64,000 bases of DNA from Cloacibacterium sp047601505 (GTDB lineage Bacteria > Bacteroidota > Bacteroidia > Flavobacteriales > Weeksellaceae). Position 1 is the stretch's first letter; each line of letters starts with the position of its first letter. The stretch is taken from positions 2,170,001 through 2,234,000 of the forward strand of contig NZ_JASGJD010000001.1 in NCBI RefSeq assembly GCF_047601505.1, written 5' to 3'. The notes under the pieces are model-generated. The model had not been told where the DNA came from. It saw only the letters and a program-made list of their open reading frames with translations, and did not search any database. Positions 1 through 6,028 of the stretch are shown here, one piece after another. Position numbers and translations under genes: made by a program.

Positions 1-174
1 TTTCATCCGATAATTAGTTTTTCTGGTGATAAAAATGATAAAGTAGAAGGCGTACTTTTTGAAGTTACAGAAGACGAAATTCTACAAGCAGACCGTTACG
101 AAGTAGATGATTATAAAAGAGTAGAAGTAACTTTCAAATCTGGAAAAAAAGGATATATCTATATTGGAAAATAG
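1..174 (+). CDS. Gamma-glutamylcyclotransferase/AIG2-like protein, C-terminal part (partial)
   Basis: An open frame enters from the left edge and ends with TAG at 172-174, giving 57 residues. The segment VEGVLFEVTEDEI followed by AD-RYE and a basic beta strand ending GYIYIGK is typical of the C-terminal half of the AIG2/GGCT fold: 'G.lfev.d..l..lD..E' and then a Y-[KR]-R-x-x-V strand. Family members open gamma-glutamyl amines or peptides to 5-oxoproline, or have unknown substrates. The catalytic Glu region lies outside the window or cannot be assigned, so activity cannot be judged. The stop lies directly against a strong hairpin, so this gene ends its transcription unit. Confidence 0.65.
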   Translation, partial: FHPIISFSGDKNDKVEGVLFEVTEDEILQADRYEVDDYKRVEVTFKSGKKGYIYIGK

Positions 175-205
175 AAAAGTCGGGAATAATTTTCCCGACT
201 TTTTT
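175..205. terminator. Bidirectional intrinsic terminator
   Basis: A 12-bp stem (175-186 with 192-203, core CGGG/CCCG) has a 5-nt loop, an A-run on its left and a T-run on its right. It can stop transcripts from both the left-edge gene and the convergent minus-strand gene, whose stop codon at 204-206 lies inside the T-run. Confidence 0.85.
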
Positions 206-545
206 AGTGATGTATTTTATCAAACTGAACTCTTTGATTGCTGTTCAGAACTTTTCTAACTTGTTGTTTATACTGAGTTTCAGATAATCCTTTTTTCTGA
301 CTTTTCATTTTTGGAAATTTTGAAATTCTTCTTTGGTGAAGTTCACTAATTTTATTTTTTTGTGAGTTTGTAAGTTGCATTCCTTTAAAATCATTCCAAT
401 AATTGTCTTCATTTTTATCTTTCTGAGAAACCGAATTTTTTTCGTACTGTTGTTCAGATTGATGTTTTTGAGGATATTTTTCCTGCGCTTCAACATTCAA
501 AGAAAATAATGATACTAAGCTTAAAGCTAAAAATAATTTTTTCAT
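204..545 (-). CDS. Small exported protein with LTxxQ-like motif, function unknown
   Basis: The product has 113 residues. Residues 1-20 form a clear signal peptide (basic MKK, hydrophobic core, cleavage after VEA), so it should be periplasmic. The mature part is highly charged and Gln/Lys-rich. A segment LTNSQ..KI.ELHQRR near residue 58 and a second LNSNQ near residue 101 resemble the LTxxQ motifs of Spy/CpxP periplasmic chaperones, but the middle is low-complexity and I would not assign the family firmly. It is a single gene with its own terminator. The region upstream (546-710) is AT-rich with no other gene visible. It is expected to be helical and soluble. Confidence 0.7.
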   Translation of the reverse strand: MKKLFLALSLVSLFSLNVEAQEKYPQKHQSEQQYEKNSVSQKDKNEDNYWNDFKGMQLTNSQKNKISELHQRRISKFPKMKSQKKGLSETQYKQQVRKVLNSNQRVQFDKIHH

Positions 546-710
546 TTTTTTAATTTTTATGGGTTAATTATATTTTATATGTTTCAATATTAGTACCATA
601 AAAACGCCAAAATAAGTTTAATAGATGAATTACTAAATTATATAGACGAATTGAGTTTTTCTATATATTTACAATTAATTTTCACTAAATTTAATTTTTC
701 ATTTTAATAT

Positions 711-1223
711 ATGAATCCCTTTTTAGATATTACTTTACGTTCGCTTGCGGTCTATTTTTTTATGATTTTAGGCTTAAAACTTTTTGGAAAAAACCAATTG
801 TCTCAATTAAATGCCGGAGATATCATATTGCTTTTATTGATTTCGAATGCTGTTCAGAATGCAATGGTAGGTCAAAATACTTCTTTACAAGGTGGTTTGT
901 TGGCTGCTTTAGTTTTGTTTTTAGCAAATTTTGGATTGAAAAAATTGATGTTTAAAAATCCTAAAATCAAAGATTTTGTAGAATCAGAACCTGTTATTTT
1001 GATAAAAGATGGCGCAATAGACGAAATAGCACTTAAAAAGTCTGAAATTACTTTTGATGAATTAGAAGAAACGGTAAGAGAACACGGTGTGGAGAAGTCT
1101 GATGATGTGAAATTAGCGGTTTTAGAAGTTGATGGTAATATTAGTGTAATTTCCTTTGATACCAATAAACAAACGCATTTTACAAGACATAAAAAAAAGA
1201 AAAATTTCAGAAGAAAACTTTAA
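711..1223 (+). CDS. DUF421 (YetF-like) membrane protein
   Basis: The product has 170 residues. The N-terminal 85 residues hold three hydrophobic helices (about 9-28, 36-55 and 61-77) with the family motif FGKNQLSQLNAGDIILLLLI. A cytoplasmic alpha/beta domain follows, with EPVILIKDGAID and the ITFDELEETVREHGV stretch that defines DUF421. Relatives such as YetF/YcaP are inner-membrane proteins of unclear role. The length is slightly below the usual 200 or so residues, with a Lys/Arg-rich tail. The next gene starts 4 nt after the stop, so the two are probably cotranscribed and translationally coupled. Confidence 0.85.
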   Translation: MNPFLDITLRSLAVYFFMILGLKLFGKNQLSQLNAGDIILLLLISNAVQNAMVGQNTSLQGGLLAALVLFLANFGLKKLMFKNPKIKDFVESEPVILIKDGAIDEIALKKSEITFDELEETVREHGVEKSDDVKLAVLEVDGNISVISFDTNKQTHFTRHKKKKNFRRKL

Positions 1224-1227
1224 ATGT

Positions 1228-1719
1228 ATGAGTTACGAATTAAGAGATATGCAACCAGAAGATGGCGTTGCAGTTTTAAAAATTTTTGAAGAAGGAATTG
1301 CTGGAGGAAACGCAACGTTCGATAAAGAAATTCCTACTTGGGAATATTGGGACAAAAATCATTTTAAGGTTTGTAGATTTGTTGCCGAAGACGAAAATAA
1401 TAATGTGGTAGCTTGGGCAGCGTTGAAACCAATTAGCAATAGAGATTGTTTCAGTGGAGTAGCAGAAGTAAGCATTTACCTTGCTAATTCTGCGCAAGGA
1501 AAAGGTTTGGGGAAAGTTTTGCTTCAAAAATTAATCATCGAAAGTGAAGAAAAAGGTTTTTGGATGCTACAATCTGGTATTTTTCCAGAAAATATTGCAA
1601 GTATAAAAATTCATGAAAAATTAGGATTTAGAACCGTTGGTTATCGAGAAAAAATAGGGCAAATGAACGGCGTTTGGAGAGATATTATCTTGATGGAAAG
1701 AAGAAGCAAAACGGTATAA
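1228..1719 (+). CDS. GNAT-family N-acetyltransferase (phosphinothricin acetyltransferase-like)
   Basis: The product has 163 residues from the ATG at 1228. A longer frame begins at 1156 inside the DUF421 gene, but the family's N-terminus (YELRDMQPEDG) begins at 1228. The GNAT fold is complete: an N-terminal 'GNATFD' segment near residue 31, beta4 AEVSIYLANSAQGKGLGKVLL carrying the acetyl-CoA pyrophosphate loop QGKGLG, and the terminal 'NIASIKIHEKLGFRTVGYREKI' region. That pattern is characteristic of the Pat/ArsN-like subgroup, which acetylates small amino-group acceptors. The actual substrate cannot be read from sequence. It is coupled to the DUF421 gene upstream. Confidence 0.87.
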   Translation: MSYELRDMQPEDGVAVLKIFEEGIAGGNATFDKEIPTWEYWDKNHFKVCRFVAEDENNNVVAWAALKPISNRDCFSGVAEVSIYLANSAQGKGLGKVLLQKLIIESEEKGFWMLQSGIFPENIASIKIHEKLGFRTVGYREKIGQMNGVWRDIILMERRSKTV

Positions 1720-1776
1720 ATTTTTCTAAAAAATCGGTTAAATTAAATATTCGTATTTTTGCAAAAAATTTAAGTT

Positions 1777-2439
1777 ATGCCTTTAAAAGCCGTATTGTTT
1801 GACATGGATGGAGTAATTGTAGATACGGAACCACTTCACCGAAAAGCATATTTCAACACTTTCAAAGATTTAAACATTGCTGTTTCAGAAGAATTTTATA
1901 CTTCTCTTACAGGTACATCTACCAAAAAATCTACTCAGATGATTAAAGATGAGTTTAATTTAGATGTTTTGCCAGAAGAAATTGCTGCTTCTAAAAGAAA
2001 ATATTTCAAACATTATTTTGATACAGACCCAGAATTTGATTTGCTTCCTGGTGTTAGAGAATTAATCGTTCATTATTTTGAAAACGGAATTAAATTGGTT
2101 TTGGCTTCATCTGCAAGTATGAACACTATTAATTGGGTTTTCGAAAAATTTGATTTGGAAAAATATTTCATGGGAAAAATTAGCGGTGCTGATTTGGAAG
2201 AGTCTAAACCAAACCCCGAAATTTTTATTAAAGCTTCTCAAATTGCCGATGAATCCAGAGAAAGTTGTATGGTAATAGAAGATTCTACCAACGGAATTAT
2301 TGCTTCTCATAGAGCTAATATTTTCTGTGCAGCTTATAAAAGTGAGCATTCTAAATTGCAGAAATACGATTTAGCGAATATTGTGGTGAGTGATTTTTCT
2401 GATTTAGAAATTTCAAAAATTCAACAATATTTTATATAA
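1777..2439 (+). CDS. HAD-superfamily phosphatase (beta-phosphoglucomutase-like)
   Basis: The product has 220 residues. Motif I is LFDMDGVIVDTEP with nucleophile Asp9 and acid/base Asp11. A helical cap follows. Motif II is LVLASSAS, motif III is the Lys in ESKPNPEIF, and motif IV is VIEDSTNGI. This order is the subclass IA HAD phosphatase/phosphomutase family, which includes sugar-phosphate phosphatases and beta-phosphoglucomutase. The substrate is unknown. A -7 promoter box TATTTTTG lies at 1754-1761, 15 nt before the ATG, so the gene probably has its own promoter. Confidence 0.88.
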   Translation: MPLKAVLFDMDGVIVDTEPLHRKAYFNTFKDLNIAVSEEFYTSLTGTSTKKSTQMIKDEFNLDVLPEEIAASKRKYFKHYFDTDPEFDLLPGVRELIVHYFENGIKLVLASSASMNTINWVFEKFDLEKYFMGKISGADLEESKPNPEIFIKASQIADESRESCMVIEDSTNGIIASHRANIFCAAYKSEHSKLQKYDLANIVVSDFSDLEISKIQQYFI

Positions 2440-2467
2440 TTTTCATTTTAATTAAGAATAATTTTTT

Positions 2468-2496
2468 TTGGCAAACCTTTTGAATGGTTAAGTTTA
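2468..2496 (+). promoter_or_regulatory. Candidate sigma-A promoter for the small lipoprotein gene
   Basis: TTG at 2468-2470, an 18-nt spacer and TAAGTTTA at 2489-2496 match the Bacteroidota consensus TTG-N19-TAnnTTTG except for the last base. The predicted start lies about 15 nt before the ATG at 2519. Confidence 0.45.
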
Positions 2497-2518
2497 TTAA
2501 TCAAGAAAAAAGTGTAAA

Positions 2519-2749
2519 ATGAAAAATTTATTCAAAATATTAGGAATTGTAGGTTTAGGAATTGTTGTAGTTTCTTGTAATTCTGGCGCGAGTATATATG
2601 CAAGCACAGGAAGGGTTTACAGACCGACAAGAGTTGTGGTGGTAGAACAAAATAATCTTCCGCCAGGGCAAGCAAAGAAAATATATGGTGATAAATCTGC
2701 TAAATATTACGCTCCAGGTCATAATAAATATAAAAAACATAGACACTAA
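2519..2749 (+). CDS. Small putative lipoprotein
   Basis: The product has 76 residues. A hydrophobic leader ends in VVSC with the lipidation Cys at position 20, so the mature product would be a lipid-anchored peptide of 57 residues. The mature part has a Val-rich strand (RVVVVEQ), the phrase LPPGQAKKIYG and a tail rich in Tyr, Lys and His (KYYAPGHNKYKKHRH). I recognise the PPGQAKK...SAKYYAPGH pattern as recurrent in flavobacterial small lipoproteins, sometimes labelled quinol oxidase subunit 4. I see nothing here supporting that name. The gene has its own candidate promoter and terminator. Confidence 0.75.
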   Translation: MKNLFKILGIVGLGIVVVSCNSGASIYASTGRVYRPTRVVVVEQNNLPPGQAKKIYGDKSAKYYAPGHNKYKKHRH

Positions 2750-2754
2750 ATAAA

Positions 2755-2779
2755 AAAAAGCCTCACAATGAGGCTTTTT
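2755..2779. terminator. Bidirectional intrinsic terminator
   Basis: An 11-bp stem (AAAAAGCCTCA with its complement) closes a 3-nt CAA loop, flanked by an A-run and a T-run. It is shared by the lipoprotein gene and the convergent mgsA. Confidence 0.88.
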
Positions 2780-3235
2780 CTATTTCTGTACGTTTCTATT
2801 AAGGTAATTAGAATAATCTGGTGCTTCCACTTGGTAATTAGTTCCCATAAATGGTGACGAAATTATAAAATCTGCGGTAGAAGAATCACATGCCATTACA
2901 GTATTCCAAACTACGCAAAGTCTAAGAAAAGCTTTCACATCGCTGTCATGTGGTTGCGCTTCCATAGGATCCCAGAAGAAAATAACTATGTCTATTTCGC
3001 CTTCTGCAATCATTGCTCCTAGTTGTTGGTCGCCACCCAGAGGTCCGCTCATTACTCTTTTTACTTCAACACCAAGGTGATTTTCTATTAATTTACCAGT
3101 AGTTCCGGTTGCAATTAACTTATGTTGAGAGAGTATATCTTTATGTTTTTTTACCCAAGTTATGAGTTCATCTTTTTTGTGGTCGTGTGCAACTAAAGCA
3201 ATAGTTTTTGTAGTTTCTAATGTTTTTCCTTTCAT
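2780..3235 (-). CDS. mgsA: Methylglyoxal synthase
   Basis: The product has 151 residues, full length for the family. It converts dihydroxyacetone phosphate to methylglyoxal and phosphate, an overflow bypass of lower glycolysis in the cytoplasm. Landmarks are IALVAHDH (residues 12-19), the phosphate-binding ATGTTGKLI (42-50), GGDQQLGA with the catalytic Asp69, FFWDPMEAQPHD with His96, and Asp99. All match the known E. coli enzyme. The C-terminus carries a short extension after the usual DY..YL segment. It stands alone, between two terminators. Confidence 0.96.
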   Translation of the reverse strand: MKGKTLETTKTIALVAHDHKKDELITWVKKHKDILSQHKLIATGTTGKLIENHLGVEVKRVMSGPLGGDQQLGAMIAEGEIDIVIFFWDPMEAQPHDSDVKAFLRLCVVWNTVMACDSSTADFIISSPFMGTNYQVEAPDYSNYLNRNVQK

Positions 3236-3258
3236 AAATAAGTTTTAATCAAAAATAA

Positions 3259-3288
3259 TAAAAAAGCAGAACTAATAAATAGCTCTGC
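3259..3288 (-). terminator. Intrinsic terminator of the peroxiredoxin gene
   Basis: Read on the minus strand, a 7-bp stem (GCAGAGC/GTTCTGC, one G-T pair) with a 9-nt loop is followed by a T-run. It lies just downstream of the peroxiredoxin stop. Confidence 0.65.
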
Positions 3289-3316
3289 CGTATGATTTTT
3301 GTTTGAAAACAAAAGA

Positions 3317-3949
3317 TTAGTTCTTATTGAAATATTCTGCTACACCAGCTCTGTCTGCGTGCATTGCAGTTTTTCCTTCTTGCCAGTTTGCAGGACAAAC
3401 TTCTCCGTATTTTTGTACGTGTGTGTAAGCATCTATTAATCTTAAATATTCATCTACATTTCTACCTAGAGGCATATCGTTAACACTTTCGTGGAATATT
3501 TTACCTTCTTCGTCAACTAAATATGTAGCTCTATAAGTTACATTAGAACCTGTGAAAACTTCATTTCCTTCTTCATCATATTCAAATTCTTGGTCTACAA
3601 TTCCTAAGATATTAGCCAATTGTCTGTGTGTATCAGCTAAAATAGGATAAGTAACCCCTTCAATACCTCCTTGTTTTTTTGGAGTATTTAACCATGCAAA
3701 ATGAACTTCGTTAGTATCACAAGATGCTCCAATTACAATAGTATTTCTCTTTTTAAATTCTTCTAATGCTGCTTGAAAAGCGTGCAATTCTGTAGGACAA
3801 ACAAATGTGAAATCTTTTGGATACCAAAACAAAAGTACTTTTGCTTGTTTGTTTACTGCTTCATCTAAAATGTTAATTCTAAGGTTTTCTCCACTCTTAG
3901 AAATCGCGTCCACTGTTACGCTAGGGAATTTTTTTCCAACCAATGCCAT
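3317..3949 (-). CDS. Typical 2-Cys peroxiredoxin (AhpC/Prx1 type)
   Basis: The product has 210 residues. It reduces hydrogen peroxide and organic hydroperoxides in the cytoplasm. The peroxidatic Cys51 lies in FYPKDFTFVCPTE context (here FWYPKDFTFVCPTEL), with Thr and Pro of the active site present. The resolving Cys185 is in GEVCPANW, followed by a C-terminal helix. An in-frame start 30 nt further up (3979) overlaps a -7 promoter box on the minus strand (3977-3984), so the ATG at 3949 is preferred. No ahpF or thioredoxin reductase lies nearby. The gene is monocistronic. Confidence 0.94.
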   Translation of the reverse strand: MALVGKKFPSVTVDAISKSGENLRINILDEAVNKQAKVLLFWYPKDFTFVCPTELHAFQAALEEFKKRNTIVIGASCDTNEVHFAWLNTPKKQGGIEGVTYPILADTHRQLANILGIVDQEFEYDEEGNEVFTGSNVTYRATYLVDEEGKIFHESVNDMPLGRNVDEYLRLIDAYTHVQKYGEVCPANWQEGKTAMHADRAGVAEYFNKN

Positions 3950-3976
3950 ATTTCTTTCTTTAAAATTTAACCACTG

Positions 3977-3984
3977 CAAAATTA
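3977..3984 (-). promoter_or_regulatory. -7 box of the peroxiredoxin promoter
   Basis: Minus-strand TAATTTTG matches TAnnTTTG exactly, 28 nt before the chosen ATG. No clear TTG -33 element is visible. It rules out the longer reading frame start at 3979. Confidence 0.4.
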
Positions 3985-4037
3985 CAAAATTTAAGATTTT
4001 TGCTTTGTTTAATATGATTTATTCTATCTATTGCCGC

Positions 4038-4071
4038 AAAAAAAGAATCTTTGGAAAGCTCCAAAGATTCT
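4038..4071 (-). terminator. Intrinsic terminator of the aminotransferase gene
   Basis: A perfect 12-bp stem (4044-4055 with 4060-4071) and a 4-nt loop are followed on the minus strand by a T-run. Confidence 0.85.
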
Positions 4072-4099
4072 ATGTTTATCTTATAAATTTCAAATTAAA

Positions 4100-5293
4100 T
4101 TATTGAAATTTTTCTAATAATTCTTTTATTCTTCTCATCGCTTCTCTCAATTCTTCTTCAGATGCAGCATAAGAGAATCTGATACAGTTTTTGTCTCCAA
4201 AACTTACACCTCCTACAGAAGCTACGTGTGCTTTTTCTAATAAAAACATAGAGAAATCATCAGAATCTTTAATTTCTACACCATCTAAAGTTTTTCCTAA
4301 GTAATAAGAAATATCTGGGAAGAAATAGAAAGCAGCTTTTGGTAAATTTACTTTAAATCCTAGTATTTCTTTTAGTAATTCATATACTAAATTTCTTCTT
4401 TTTTCGAAACTTTCTACCATATAATGATAATCTTTCGGGTCGGTTTCTAATCCTACGATAGAAGCTCTTTGTGCCACAGTATTTGCACCACTGGTAACTT
4501 GACCTTGCAATTTGTCACAAGCTGCAGCTAACCATTCTGGGCAAGCTGAGTAGCCAATTCTCCAACCTGTCATTGCAAATGCTTTAGACATTCCGTTAAT
4601 TACAGCAGTTTGATTGAATACTTGCGGGAATTCTGCAATAGAAACGTGCTCTCCATCATAATTAATAAATTCGTAGATTTCATCAGAAATAATAACAACA
4701 TCTGGATATTTCGCCATCACATTTGCTATTTTTTCTAATTCTTCTCTTGTATAATAACTTCCAGAAGGATTACAAGGCGAACTGTACAATACAGCTTTTG
4801 TTTTTGGAGTAATAGCAGCTTCTAATTGTTCAGCTGTCATTTTAAACTCAGTATCAATATTCGTTTCGATAAAAACAGAAACACCTCCATTTATTTTTAC
4901 CATTTCATCATAAGAAACCCAATATGGAGCTGGTAAAATTACTTCGTCACCTTCGTTAACTAATGCGGCCAAAACATTAAAAATATTTTGTTTAGCTCCA
5001 TTTGCTACACAGATTTGCGTTGGTTTATAGTCTAAATTGTTATCTCTTTTTAGTTTGCTAACAATTGCTTTTCTAAGTTCTAAAAAACCAGGAACAGGAG
5101 AGTAGTGGCTATAATTTTCGTTAATAGCATCAAACGCGGCCTTCTTAATATTATCTGGCACGTCAAAATCTGGTTCTCCTAATGTAAGAGAAATTACATC
5201 TATTCCTGCTGCTTTCATGTCTCTCGCTTTGTTGCTCATTACAAAAGTCTGAGAGTAGCTCAATCTGTTTAATCTGTCCGAAACTTTACTCAT
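4100..5293 (-). CDS. Pyridoxal-phosphate aminotransferase, class I (aspartate aminotransferase-like)
   Basis: The product has 397 residues. It is a fold-type I PLP enzyme of the Igamma aspartate/aromatic group: N-terminal SLTLGEPDF (36-44), cofactor-loop region ANGAKQNIF, the Asn of CNPSGSYY (174-181), the Asp of ISDEIYE (202-208), the PLP lysine Lys237 in GMSKAFAMTGWRIGY, and Arg of the C-terminal NCIRFSYA. It moves the amino group between aspartate (or a related amino acid) and 2-oxoglutarate. ATG at 5293 is preferred over 5299 because homologues begin SKVSDRL. A minus-strand -7 box TATATTTG lies at 5313-5320. Confidence 0.92.
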   Translation of the reverse strand: MSKVSDRLNRLSYSQTFVMSNKARDMKAAGIDVISLTLGEPDFDVPDNIKKAAFDAINENYSHYSPVPGFLELRKAIVSKLKRDNNLDYKPTQICVANGAKQNIFNVLAALVNEGDEVILPAPYWVSYDEMVKINGGVSVFIETNIDTEFKMTAEQLEAAITPKTKAVLYSSPCNPSGSYYTREELEKIANVMAKYPDVVIISDEIYEFINYDGEHVSIAEFPQVFNQTAVINGMSKAFAMTGWRIGYSACPEWLAAACDKLQGQVTSGANTVAQRASIVGLETDPKDYHYMVESFEKRRNLVYELLKEILGFKVNLPKAAFYFFPDISYYLGKTLDGVEIKDSDDFSMFLLEKAHVASVGGVSFGDKNCIRFSYAASEEELREAMRRIKELLEKFQ

Positions 5294-5387
5294 AATCATT
5301 ATTTAATTGCTACAAATATAGACTATTTAACTAAATTTTCTAAAGAAAACAGATTAAAAATCCTTAATTTTGCAGAAATTTTGTAAA

Positions 5388-6023
5388 ATGTCAGTTCAAA
5401 TAGTAAATAAATACTTTCCAAATTTATCAGAAGAACAAAAAACTCAGTTTCAGCAACTTGAAACCTTATATAAAGAATGGAACGAAAAAATAAATGTAAT
5501 TTCTAGAAAAGATATCGACGAATTCTACGAAAGACACGTTCTTCATTCTCTTGGTATTGCAAAAATTATGGAATTTGCAGAGGGTACAAAAGTATTAGAT
5601 ATTGGTACTGGTGGCGGTTTTCCGGGGATTCCTTTGGCGATTTTATTTCCAAATGTAGAATTTACTTTGGTAGATTCTATTGGTAAAAAAATTACTGTAG
5701 TAAAAGGAGTTTCAGAAAGTCTAGGTCTTAAAAATGTAAAAGCTTACCACGAAAGAGCCGAAAAAATTAAAGATAAATTTCATTTTGTAGTGAGCAGAGC
5801 AGTTACTCAAATGCCTGTTTTCTTAAGATGGCTGAAAGGAAAATTCGAAAAAGAACAATTTAATCCAAAACATAATGGCGTTCTTTATTTAAAAGGTGGA
5901 GATTTGGGCGAAGAATTGGCAGGAATAAAATGTGAGATTTTTGAACTTAAAAATCATTTTGAAGAAGAATTTTTTGACACTAAAAAAGTTGTATATTTAT
6001 CAAAAGGAAATTTTAATAGTTAA
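5388..6023 (+). CDS. rsmG: 16S rRNA (guanine-527 N7)-methyltransferase RsmG
   Basis: The product has 211 residues. It methylates N7 of G527 in 16S rRNA using S-adenosylmethionine. Visible landmarks are NVISRKDIDEFYERHVLHSL (37-55), the SAM-binding VLDIGTGGGFPGIPLAI (69-85) and VVSRAVTQMPVFLRW, all typical of GidB/RsmG. An in-frame TTG at 5370 lies inside a -7 promoter box TAATTTTG (5365-5372), which supports the ATG at 5388. The next gene starts 5 nt downstream of the stop, so rsmG and the nuclease gene form an operon. Confidence 0.94.
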   Translation: MSVQIVNKYFPNLSEEQKTQFQQLETLYKEWNEKINVISRKDIDEFYERHVLHSLGIAKIMEFAEGTKVLDIGTGGGFPGIPLAILFPNVEFTLVDSIGKKITVVKGVSESLGLKNVKAYHERAEKIKDKFHFVVSRAVTQMPVFLRWLKGKFEKEQFNPKHNGVLYLKGGDLGEELAGIKCEIFELKNHFEEEFFDTKKVVYLSKGNFNS

Positions 6024-6028
6024 AAGTC

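Noticed and set aside
5370..5387. Upstream start for rsmG (also 1156 for the GNAT gene, 3979 for the peroxiredoxin, 52150 for ndk, 57642 for DUF4286)
   Set aside because: These starts lie inside or before -7 promoter boxes, or within the preceding gene, and the family N-termini begin at the downstream ATG.
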